Assembly: GCA_947503835.1 (NCBI GenBank)
Contig: CANNFM010000020.1
Coordinates: 1-64,000, forward strand
From: an uncultured Aquimarina sp.
GTDB lineage: Bacteria > Bacteroidota > Bacteroidia > Flavobacteriales > Flavobacteriaceae
Direction: 5' to 3'
Length of the DNA: 64,000 bases
The notes beneath the pieces were generated by a model. That model was not told the origin of the DNA. It worked only from the letters and a program-made list of their open reading frames with translations, and made no database searches. Numbering within the stretch: the first letter of the stretch is position 1; every line of letters starts with the position of its first letter. Below, piece after piece: positions 50,245-57,357 of this stretch. The position numbers and the translations under genes are program-made.

Positions 50245-51780
50245 TCATTTCAATAATTTGTTAAGCACCCCTAGTGCACCTCTAATAAAAGTAGCGCTGG
50301 TTAGCACTTTTAACACTGCTTTTTCTGTAGCACTCGTTCGTGTGCTTCTAGAACGTGAACTTGATGAGCTTTTCTTAAGTTTTTCTCTTTCTTTTTTGGC
50401 GGCAGTTTTTGCCTCTTCGGCTTCAGCCTTTTCAATTTTTTTGGCTAATAACTCGTATGCACTTTCTCTATCAATCTCCTCATTGTATTTAGAAATGAGT
50501 TTAGATTTTTTCAATAAAGCCTTTAATTCTGTATCTGTTAAAACATCCATCCTACTCATGGGTGCTCTTAACATTGTTGCTGCAAGGGGAGTTGGGCGTC
50601 CTTTTTCATCTAAGGCAGATATTAAAGCTTCTCCAATTCCCAAAGAAGTTAATATTTCTTTAGTGTCATAGTATTCTGATTCAGGGTAATTTTCGGCTGT
50701 GAGTTTTATGGCTTTTCTGTCTTTGGCAGTAAAGGCTCTTAGTGCATGCTGGACTTTAAGACCAAGCTGGCCCAATACTCCATCGGGTACATCGGTTGGG
50801 TTTTGAGTAACAAAATATAAACCCACACCTTTTGATCGTATTAATTTTACAATACTCTCTATTTGATCCATTAATGCATTTGAAGCTTGTTTGAAAATTA
50901 AATGAGCTTCATCAAGAAATATTACTAATTCTGGCCTTCCGCTATCACCTTGTTCGGGGAAGGTTCCATATATTTCGGCAAGAAGACTAAGCATAAATGT
51001 AGAAAATAGCTTTGGTCTGTCTTGTATATCGGTTAATTTGATAATATTGATAATACCCCTTCCATTTTCATCTACTCTGCATAAATCATCAACCTCGAAA
51101 GATTTTTCACCAAAGAAAAGATCTGCACCTTGCTGCTCTAACTCAATAATTTTACGCAATATAGATCCTGTTGAAGCCGTAGAGATACGCCCATAATCCT
51201 TTTCTAATTCTTTTTTACCCTCTGCAGTCGAAAATTGCAATACTTTTTTTAGATCCTTAAGGTCTAATAAAGGTAATTTATTGTCATCGCAATACTTAAA
51301 TATGATAGATATAATTCCGGCTTGTGTTTCGGTGACATCAAGGATCCTTGATAAAAGAACAGGGCCAAATTCGCTTACGGTAGCTCGAAGCTTTACCCCA
51401 TTTTGCTCAGAAAGTGTAAGAATTTCTACAGGAAAATCCTTTGCTTCAAATGGAATGCCTATTTTTTCATGACGCTCATCTATTTTTGGATGACCAGGGC
51501 TTGCAGCAGCAATACCGCTAAGATCACCTTTGATATCCATAAGTAAAACAGGTATCCCTTTTTCGCTTAAGTTTTCTGCTATTACCTGTAGCGTTTTAGT
51601 TTTACCCGTACCTGTTGCTCCTGCTATCAATCCATGACGATTTAATGTCTTTAATGGTACTTTAACATGAGCGTTAGTAATGGTTTCACCTTCATGCATT
51701 GCTGCACCCATGATGATAAAATCACCTTTGGTCGTATACCCTTCATTAATATGATCTAGAAATGCCTGATTGTCACTCAT
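50245..51780 (-). CDS. HerA-like ATPase, DUF853 (YjgR) family
   Basis: A 511-residue P-loop ATPase. Walker A is GLIAGATGTGKTKTLQVIAE, followed by PVLLMDIKGDLSGIAAASPG; Walker B is ELVIFLDEAHLIF; then SIVKLIRSKGVGLYFVTQNP. This is the DUF853/YjgR family of HerA-like helicase or pump ATPases. The Lys/Ala-rich C-terminus (EKAEAEEAKTAAKKEREK) is a coiled coil followed by a Ser/Arg-rich segment. No NurA partner is adjacent. It diverges from the RidA-like gene. Confidence 0.9.
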   Translation of the reverse strand: MSDNQAFLDHINEGYTTKGDFIIMGAAMHEGETITNAHVKVPLKTLNRHGLIAGATGTGKTKTLQVIAENLSEKGIPVLLMDIKGDLSGIAAASPGHPKIDERHEKIGIPFEAKDFPVEILTLSEQNGVKLRATVSEFGPVLLSRILDVTETQAGIISIIFKYCDDNKLPLLDLKDLKKVLQFSTAEGKKELEKDYGRISTASTGSILRKIIELEQQGADLFFGEKSFEVDDLCRVDENGRGIINIIKLTDIQDRPKLFSTFMLSLLAEIYGTFPEQGDSGRPELVIFLDEAHLIFKQASNALMDQIESIVKLIRSKGVGLYFVTQNPTDVPDGVLGQLGLKVQHALRAFTAKDRKAIKLTAENYPESEYYDTKEILTSLGIGEALISALDEKGRPTPLAATMLRAPMSRMDVLTDTELKALLKKSKLISKYNEEIDRESAYELLAKKIEKAEAEEAKTAAKKEREKLKKSSSSSRSRSTRTSATEKAVLKVLTSATFIRGALGVLNKLLK

Positions 51781-51889
51781 AATGGATTTAATTTTTGATA
51801 AAAATAGGAATCTTAACTTTGCTATCGAAATTATACGTTAATTTTAATGTAGCACAATCGATAAAGAACACTGTTTTAATTTTTTAACT

Positions 51890-52333
51890 ATGAAGAACGC
51901 ATTTTTATTTATATTCATCAGTATATTTTTGATGAGTTGTACTACAGAAACTTCTGGTATCATTTTTCATAAGAGTCATGAACCAAAAAAATCTGAAGCT
52001 CCCTTTTCTGATGCGGTTCAGGTAGGGGGCGTTTATTTTTTGTCGGGCCAGATTGGGATGGATCAGACGACAAGAAAATTAGTGGGTGGAGGCATCAAAG
52101 CCGAAACGAAGCAAACATTAGAAAATATTAAAGCTGTATTAGAGCACCACAATATGAGTATGGATAATGTAGTGAAGTGTACTGTTATTCTTGCAGATAT
52201 AGAGGATTTCTCAGCTTTTAATGAAGTGTATAAAGCATACTTCCCTTTGAAGCCGGCACGTACGACTTTTGCAGCTAAGGGATTGGCCGTTGGAGCCAAA
52301 ATTGAAATTGAATGTATAGCTGTGAAAAAATAA
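51890..52333 (+). CDS. RidA-family protein with lipoprotein signal
   Basis: A 147-residue protein. The N-terminus MKNAFLFIFISIFLMSC is a SPII signal; the rest is a complete RidA domain: APFSDAVQVGGVYFLSGQIG, KAETKQTLENIKAVLEHHNM, NVVKCTVILADIEDFSAFN and the signature PARTTFAAKGLAVGAKIEIE. The Arg that binds substrate carboxylate in imine deaminases is present (PARTTF). Cytosolic RidA has no signal, so a membrane-anchored periplasmic form is unusual. Confidence 0.85.
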   Translation: MKNAFLFIFISIFLMSCTTETSGIIFHKSHEPKKSEAPFSDAVQVGGVYFLSGQIGMDQTTRKLVGGGIKAETKQTLENIKAVLEHHNMSMDNVVKCTVILADIEDFSAFNEVYKAYFPLKPARTTFAAKGLAVGAKIEIECIAVKK

Positions 52334-52388
52334 GATATCGTTGACACATTCGCTTTAGAGATGTACTAAATAATTCTTTAATGTTATG

Positions 52389-52396
52389 TACCTTTG
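52389..52396 (+). promoter_or_regulatory. queE -7 box
   Basis: TACCTTTG fits TAnnTTTG and ends 7 bp before the ATG at 52404. Transcription would start close to the A of that ATG, giving a leaderless or almost leaderless message. An earlier ATG at 52386 lies inside the promoter and is therefore excluded. Confidence 0.55.
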
Positions 52397-52403
52397 CAAA
52401 CTT

Positions 52404-53033
52404 ATGCAAGAGAGTACAGAAAAATTAGTGAATGCAGGTAAAATGCTTCCTTTAATGGAGGAGTTTTATACGATTCAGGGAGAAGGATATCATAAAGGCA
52501 CAGCTGCATATTTTGTTAGGATAGGTGGTTGTGATGTTGGTTGCCATTGGTGTGATGTTAAAGAAAGTTGGAATGCAGATTTACATCCCGCAACAGATAC
52601 CGATGTAATCATAGAAAATGCCTCAAAGTATAGCGAAGTAGTTGTAGTTACAGGTGGAGAACCGCTTACTTGGGATATGACTCTACTGACTAAAGGCCTT
52701 AAGAACAATGGTAAACAGATTCATATAGAGACGTCTGGAGCGTATCCACTAACAGGTACATGGGATTGGATATGCCTTTCTCCTAAAAAAGTGAAGTTAC
52801 CAGAAGAAGAAATATATAGTGTGGCAAATGAATTGAAATGTATTGTATTTAATAAAAATGATTTTGCCTTTGCCGAAGAACAAGCGGCTAAAGTTTCTGA
52901 TAACTGTATATTATATCTTCAACCAGAATGGAGTGTACGTGAAAAAATGATCCCATTGATTGTTGATTACGTCATGAAAAATCCAAAATGGAAAGTTTCT
53001 CTTCAAACACATAAATATTTGAATATTCCCTAG
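52404..53033 (+). CDS. queE: 7-carboxy-7-deazaguanine synthase
   Basis: A 209-residue radical-SAM enzyme of queuosine/7-deazaguanine synthesis; it converts CPH4 to CDG. The 4Fe-4S motif is RIGGCDVGCHWCDVKESW (C-x3-C-x2-C), with MEEFYTIQGEGYHKGTAAYF upstream and VVTGGEPLTWDMT (the GGEP motif) after. Length and motif are those of the Bacteroidetes QueE form. The ATG at 52404 is chosen from the promoter position. It is the last ordinary gene before the micro-ORF region. Confidence 0.95.
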   Translation: MQESTEKLVNAGKMLPLMEEFYTIQGEGYHKGTAAYFVRIGGCDVGCHWCDVKESWNADLHPATDTDVIIENASKYSEVVVVTGGEPLTWDMTLLTKGLKNNGKQIHIETSGAYPLTGTWDWICLSPKKVKLPEEEIYSVANELKCIVFNKNDFAFAEEQAAKVSDNCILYLQPEWSVREKMIPLIVDYVMKNPKWKVSLQTHKYLNIP

Positions 53034-53305
53034 AGAAAATAAATGACTTTGTCGTTTTTACATGTCTTTACTTAATTTAAAAATTTTAATTATGGTTTAT
53101 CCGTAAGTAAGTCATGGTATATTGATTGTGTTTTTATGATATTTGTAATAAAAAACTTACAGAAAATATTTACTCGCCAAGGGAGAGTTGAGTTTTGTCT
53201 ATAAAAAGTTATGCAATGTCAAATAAAAAGTAATATTTTAACATTTATGCTGATTATTTGTTATCCTTATGTTAATTTTAAGGAATTAACTTTTAATAAA
53301 AATAT

Positions 53306-53404
53306 ATGAACTCAATTTTTACTTTTCAGGGGCTAAATTTTAGTAGTATAGTAAGATTTTTAAAGGACCTTCCTAGAGCGTCGACATACGCAATGCGAAA
53401 ATAA
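53306..53404 (+). CDS. Micro-protein family member 1 (32 residues)
   Basis: A 32-codon gene beginning MNSIFTFQGLNF and ending IVRFLKDLPRASTYAMRK. It aligns without gaps with three further 32-codon genes downstream. Positions shared by all four are M1, F18, L19, L22, P23, A25 and A29. It is the most diverged member: the end AMRK replaces AIHR. It ends 39 bp before a clear intrinsic terminator, and no TAnnTTTG box was found at the expected distance. Hydrophobic first half, basic amphipathic second half. No family known to me. Confidence 0.65.
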   Translation: MNSIFTFQGLNFSSIVRFLKDLPRASTYAMRK

Positions 53405-53443
53405 AGCCTATAGTTTTAAAAACTATGTATTTAAATAAATGGG

Positions 53444-53472
53444 AGACTGTACAAAATGTGCGGTCTTTTTTT
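53444..53472 (+). terminator. Intrinsic terminator after micro-gene 1
   Basis: AGACTGTAC (53444-53452) and GTGCGGTCT (53458-53466) pair fully in RNA with two G-U pairs, loop AAAAT, followed by a run of seven or more T. This is one of the best intrinsic terminators in the window and ends the transcript of the first micro-gene. Confidence 0.85.
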
Positions 53473-53768
53473 TTGGAATAACCTAAAAGAGAAGTTTAAA
53501 TACGGTATAAAATGAGAGCCTCATTTAAATGAGCATCGAGTTTACTTTAATTAAGACTGGTAATGGTAACTATTAGGCCAAGAAATAAACTCTTCATTGA
53601 TAATATAGGGGGGAGAATACCCCTAAATCATCACTCATGTGTGTAGGATATTTCTTCAAAAATTAACATAAAAAAATACTTTTTGACCTTATGTCGTTTC
53701 AAAAATATTTTATGTCTAAAAACTTCTATTCAGAGTGTTAATTTTTTTTTATGAGAAATAGTGTCATG
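53473..53768. other. Non-coding spacer between micro-genes 1 and 2
   Basis: No gene is seen. The stretch AGGGGGGAGAATACCCCT (53607-53624) followed by AAATCATCA is a G/C hairpin in otherwise AT-rich sequence; a similar CCGGGGAATTTACCCTAAAT lies after micro-gene 2. Confidence 0.5.
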
Positions 53769-53776
53769 TATCTTTG
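53769..53776 (+). promoter_or_regulatory. -7 box of micro-gene 2
   Basis: TATCTTTG matches TAnnTTTG and lies 26 bp before the ATG at 53803. The region upstream is T-rich; a clean TTG at -33 is not seen. Confidence 0.5.
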
Positions 53777-53802
53777 TATAACAAATTATAAATCAAATGA
53801 TT

Positions 53803-53901
53803 ATGAAGTTTTTTTACAATATATTATTTATTGATTTGAAAGTATTGAAAACCTTCTTAAGAGAATTACCAGCAGCAAGTAGTAATGCGATTCACAGGTA
53901 G
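53803..53901 (+). CDS. Micro-protein family member 2 (32 residues)
   Basis: A 32-codon gene, MKFFYNILFIDL at the start and TFLRELPAASSNAIHR at the end. An ATG two codons earlier (53797) exists, but the ATG at 53803 gives the same length as the other members. Compared with members 3 and 4, the residues F-L, L-P, A and A-I-H-R are kept while codons differ (TTA/TTG/CTA for Leu, CCA/CCT for Pro, CAC/CAT for His). That pattern indicates selection on the peptide. The N-terminal half is hydrophobic and could insert into a membrane. Confidence 0.75.
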   Translation: MKFFYNILFIDLKVLKTFLRELPAASSNAIHR

Positions 53902-53960
53902 AGTACTTTAGTATTAAATGTGAACAATATTGAGGGCGTTTTTATAGAATTGTACTTGTG

Positions 53961-53990
53961 AAATCCGGGGAATTTACCCTAAATGACAAC
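53961..53990. other. Conserved G-rich element after micro-gene 2
   Basis: TCCGGGGAATTTACCC with a following TAAATGA. GGGG and CCC can pair. A related TTTGGGGAATTTGTC lies 66 bp after micro-gene 3 and TTAGGGGCAAACT about 55 bp after micro-gene 4. Confidence 0.45.
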
Positions 53991-54101
53991 AATTAGCTGT
54001 AAGTACATTCTTTAGTTTTTAACGGTGAGATGTTTGATTGTTGTCATATAACAAGCGAAAAGCGTTTTATGACTGTTTTTTGAATTTTTTCACATTAAAA
54101 T

Positions 54102-54132
54102 TTTGTTGATATACTACTCTGTACTATTTTTG
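54102..54132 (+). promoter_or_regulatory. Promoter of micro-gene 3
   Basis: TTTG (54102-54105), a 19-bp spacer and TATTTTTG (54125-54132), an exact match to the Bacteroidetes promoter pattern, 26 bp before the ATG at 54159. The box-to-start distance equals that of micro-gene 2 and of micro-gene 4. Confidence 0.65.
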
Positions 54133-54158
54133 TGTAATGGACTATAAATGAAAGAATT

Positions 54159-54257
54159 ATGAAGATATTTTACGGGATTTTGACAATTGATATGAAAGCT
54201 TTAAAAATGTTTTTGAAGCAATTACCTTCGGCTTGCAGTCATGCAATCCATAGGTAA
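54159..54257 (+). CDS. Micro-protein family member 3 (32 residues)
   Basis: A 32-codon gene, MKIFYGILTIDM at the start and MFLKQLPSACSHAIHR at the end. It is closest to member 2 in protein sequence (MK-FFY/IFY, ILxID, KxLK). A Cys replaces Ser at position 26, the only Cys in the family. It has its own full promoter, so it is a separate transcription unit. Confidence 0.75.
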   Translation: MKIFYGILTIDMKALKMFLKQLPSACSHAIHR

Positions 54258-54446
54258 ACTTTTGAATTATTGAAGGGAGTGTTATTAATAAGAAACTACT
54301 AGGATTTTAAAAGAGTATTTTGGGGAATTTGTCTCTTTTTCCTTGTAAAAAATGATAATGAAACCGGTAAGGAACTATCTCAATTTTAGGTTTTTGTGTA
54401 TGTTACCGATAAAATCTAAAATTACATCTAAAAGCTTTAAAAATTA

Positions 54447-54477
54447 TTGAAATCACCTCGTTTGGGTGGTATATTTG
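54447..54477 (+). promoter_or_regulatory. Promoter of micro-gene 4
   Basis: TTG (54447-54449), a 20-bp spacer and TATATTTG (54470-54477), 26 bp before the ATG at 54504. Confidence 0.6.
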
Positions 54478-54503
54478 GGTAATAATTAATTTAATATAAA
54501 AAT

Positions 54504-54602
54504 ATGGGGCTATTTTACACGAAATTTAGATTAACTTTTAGAATTGTAATGGAATTTCTAAGAGAACTACCTGGGGCATCAGGACATGCTATTCATAGAT
54601 AG
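54504..54602 (+). CDS. Micro-protein family member 4 (32 residues)
   Basis: A 32-codon gene, MGLFYTKFRLTF at the start and EFLRELPGASGHAIHR at the end. The first half is more basic than in members 2 and 3 (KFRLTFR). The C-terminal 15 residues match member 2 at most positions. It has its own promoter and ends about 80 bp before an intrinsic terminator. Confidence 0.75.
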   Translation: MGLFYTKFRLTFRIVMEFLRELPGASGHAIHR

Positions 54603-54684
54603 TATAAGAAAGACATTATTATCCTTTTTAAACGGATAATTAAAATCAATTTTATTTAGGGGCAAACTATAATTGATTTAAAAA

Positions 54685-54718
54685 AGCAGCTTGGTGTATA
54701 TACTGAGCTGCTTTTTTT
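54685..54718. terminator. Intrinsic terminator after micro-gene 4
   Basis: AGCAGCT (54685-54691) and AGCTGCT (54706-54712) form a 7-bp stem extended by A-T pairs, followed by seven T. It lies between the last micro-gene and the convergent DUF2911 gene, and an A-run on the other side lets it serve both strands. Confidence 0.8.
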
Positions 54719-54744
54719 AGTATGCATCTATTGTGACTTCATAA

Positions 54745-55278
54745 TTACATATAGAACGGAACTTCTACACGAGTGGTATCCCATCCCATAAGCATATGAT
54801 ACCCTTTGTCGACTTTCTTAAATGCAATTGAAAATGCTTCTAAAGCATCACCCGATGCGGCAGGTACTTTTATTCGAGCTACATCTTTGCCTTTGTCATA
54901 AGAGTATGCTCCCCAACTATCAAGATCAGAATTAATAATGATTGTCCATTCTTTTTCACCAGGAATTGTGTAAAGAGAATATGTTCCGGCTTTAACCGTC
55001 TTATCTCCCATTTTCATATCTTTGAAAAGCTTGATTTCTGTGGCTTCATCTGCTCCTGTTCTCCACACTTTATCAAATTTAACAAGGTTACCAAATATCT
55101 CTCTTCCCTTTTTTTGAGGACGACTATATACAACCTTAATTTCGGGTTTGGCATTCCTATCTGCTTTAGCATAAGAAATGTCGGTAGGACTCTTTTGCAT
55201 TTCTGCAAATTTTTGTGCGTTTGCTGTAGTTAACGCCCCTAAAAACATAATAACAACTAATAAGAGTGATTTTTTCAT
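54745..55278 (-). CDS. DUF2911 secreted protein
   Basis: A 177-residue exported protein. SPI signal MKKSLLLVVIMFLGALTTANA, then the family pattern KVVYSRPQKKGREIFGNLVKFDKVWRTGADEAT-type sequence (Arg-Pro-x-x-Lys-Gly-Arg-x-x-Phe then WRTGADEAT), KAGTYSLYTIPGEKEWTIII and WGAYSYDKGKDVARI. DUF2911 proteins are common in Bacteroidetes; the function is unknown. It is convergent with the micro-gene cluster and stands alone. Confidence 0.9.
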   Translation of the reverse strand: MKKSLLLVVIMFLGALTTANAQKFAEMQKSPTDISYAKADRNAKPEIKVVYSRPQKKGREIFGNLVKFDKVWRTGADEATEIKLFKDMKMGDKTVKAGTYSLYTIPGEKEWTIIINSDLDSWGAYSYDKGKDVARIKVPAASGDALEAFSIAFKKVDKGYHMLMGWDTTRVEVPFYM

Positions 55279-55538
55279 AATACTGCTTTTGATTTATTTC
55301 TTGATTGTAAAGATATAAGCGAAGTAACAAGCTAAATGTTAATCCAGTCTATAAATTCTGTTAAATGTTGCAAATTACAATTTGATAGTGTTTGATGATT
55401 GAAAGTAAATTTTTAATTTCAATTGTTATGTTTTTTTCGTTAATATGTTGCAATTTGTAACCAAAATACGTATTATTGTTTTTATTTTATAACTATAATT
55501 GAATATTTGAACTATTAACTAACATAAAGTATATAAAT

Positions 55539-57203
55539 ATGTGTGGAATTGTTTGTGCTTTTGATTTGAAGCAAGATGCAGAGGTTTTAAGACCTCAGTT
55601 GTTGGAAATGTCTAAAAAAATTCGTCATAGAGGACCAGATTGGAGTGGAATATATGCAGATGAAAAAGCAATATTGGCTCATGAACGATTAGCTATTGTT
55701 GATCCTGTTTCAGGTAAACAACCTCTATTTAGTAAAGACAAGAAATTAGTTTTAGCAGCTAATGGTGAAATATATAATCATAGAGAACTTCGTAAGCAGT
55801 TCGAAGGAAAATATGATTTTCAAACAGATTCTGATTGTGAAGTAATTTTAGCTTTGTACGAAGAAAAAGGAGTTGATTTTATAGATGAGTTAAATGGTAT
55901 TTTTGCCTTTGCTTTATATGATGTCGAAAAAGATCTATATTTTGTTTCCAGAGATCATATGGGTATTATACCTCTTTATATGGGTTGGGATCAGAACGGA
56001 ACATTTTATGTAGCTTCAGAATTAAAAGCTCTTGAAGGTGTTTGTACTAAGATAGAGCTATTTCCTCCTGGTCATTACTTATCAAGTGAAGATAGTGAGC
56101 TTAAAAAATGGTACGTTAGAGACTGGTCGGATTATGAAGTTGTAGAAAAGAATCAAACAAGTATTGATGAGTTAAGAGATGCTTTAGAAGCAGCAGTACA
56201 TAGACAATTGATGTCAGATGTTCCTTATGGAGTTTTATTATCGGGAGGGCTTGATTCTTCGGTAACTTCTGCCATTGCCAAGAAATATGCAGATAAGCGT
56301 ATAGAATCTGGCGATACTAAAGAAGCATGGTGGCCACAATTGCATTCATTTTCTGTTGGATTAGAAGGATCACCAGATCTGGCAGCAGCACAAAAAGTGG
56401 CAGATCATATAGGTACCGTTCATCACGAGATCAAGTTTACTATTCAAGAAGGGTTAGATGCTATAAAAGATGTGATTTACAATCTTGAAACTTATGATAT
56501 TACAACAATAAGAGCCTCGACACCAATGTATCTAATGGCAAGAGTTATCAAGTCTATGGGAGTAAAAATGGTATTATCTGGTGAAGGAGCCGATGAGATT
56601 TTTGGAGGATATTTATATTTTCATAAAGCACCAAATGCTCAGGAATTTCACGATGAAACAGTTCGTAAACTTGATAAATTACATATGTACGATTGTTTAC
56701 GTGCTAATAAGTCGCTAGCCGCATGGGGAATCGAAGGTCGTGTGCCATTTTTAGATAAAGAATTTATGGATGTGGCCATGCGCATTAACCCACAAGATAA
56801 AATGATTAACGGAGAGCGAATGGAAAAATGGGTGATTCGTAAGGCTTTTGAATCTTATCTTCCAGAAAGTGTAGTTTGGAGACAAAAAGAACAGTTCTCT
56901 GATGGAGTAGGGTATAGTTGGATTGATACACTAAAAGAAGTAGTGGATCTAGAAGTATCTGATGAACAAATGTCAAATGCTCATTTTAGATTTCCGATAC
57001 AAACTCCTCAAAACAAGGAAGAATTTTATTATCGGTCAATATTCGAAGGGCATTTTCCGAGTGATGCAGCAGCGTTGAGTGTACCTCAAGAACCATCAGT
57101 GGCATGTAGTACCAAAATCGCCTTAGAATGGGATGAAGCTTTTAAAAATATGAACGATCCAAGCGGTCGAGCCGTTGCCGCTGTTCATGAAGAAGCCTAT
57201 TAA
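55539..57203 (+). CDS. asnB: Asparagine synthase B, glutamine-hydrolysing
   Basis: A 554-residue enzyme that makes asparagine from aspartate, glutamine and ATP. Cys2 (MCGIVCAFDL) is the glutaminase nucleophile; RHRGPDWSG, NGEIYNHRELR and the synthase motif GVLLSGGLDSSVTSAIA (PP-loop) are complete, with LSGEGADEIFGGYLYFH and CLRANKSLAAWGIEGRVPFLD. The length equals E. coli AsnB. It is a single gene with its own terminator and a 260-bp upstream region without other genes. Confidence 0.97.
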   Translation: MCGIVCAFDLKQDAEVLRPQLLEMSKKIRHRGPDWSGIYADEKAILAHERLAIVDPVSGKQPLFSKDKKLVLAANGEIYNHRELRKQFEGKYDFQTDSDCEVILALYEEKGVDFIDELNGIFAFALYDVEKDLYFVSRDHMGIIPLYMGWDQNGTFYVASELKALEGVCTKIELFPPGHYLSSEDSELKKWYVRDWSDYEVVEKNQTSIDELRDALEAAVHRQLMSDVPYGVLLSGGLDSSVTSAIAKKYADKRIESGDTKEAWWPQLHSFSVGLEGSPDLAAAQKVADHIGTVHHEIKFTIQEGLDAIKDVIYNLETYDITTIRASTPMYLMARVIKSMGVKMVLSGEGADEIFGGYLYFHKAPNAQEFHDETVRKLDKLHMYDCLRANKSLAAWGIEGRVPFLDKEFMDVAMRINPQDKMINGERMEKWVIRKAFESYLPESVVWRQKEQFSDGVGYSWIDTLKEVVDLEVSDEQMSNAHFRFPIQTPQNKEEFYYRSIFEGHFPSDAAALSVPQEPSVACSTKIALEWDEAFKNMNDPSGRAVAAVHEEAY

Positions 57204-57256
57204 ACACGAATAAGAAAAGTTTTATATTTTATTTATAGTTGAGTTAATTGAGATTT

Positions 57257-57287
57257 AAAACCCTGAGAATATTTTCTTGGGGTTTTT
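57257..57287 (+). terminator. asnB terminator
   Basis: AAAACCCTGAGAA (57257-57269) pairs with TTCTTGGGGTTTT (57274-57286), then T. The stem has one or two mismatches. Confidence 0.75.
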
Positions 57288-57302
57288 ATTGTCGTGTACA
57301 AA

Positions 57303-57332
57303 TTAAAAAAGGCTATAGAATTAACTATAGCC
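57303..57332 (-). terminator. Terminator of the astacin-like gene
   Basis: GGCTATAG (57311-57318) and CTATAGCC (57325-57332) form a perfect stem with loop AATTAA. On the minus strand it is followed by a T-run (57310-57305). Confidence 0.8.
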
Positions 57333-57357
57333 TTATGAATATTAAGATTTTAATCTT

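Noticed and set aside
52404..54602. QueE as a radical-SAM maturase acting on the four micro-proteins
   Set aside because: The QueE sequence has all motifs of the ordinary deazaguanine enzyme and its own promoter. Neighbourhood alone does not support a RiPP system, and only one member has a Cys.
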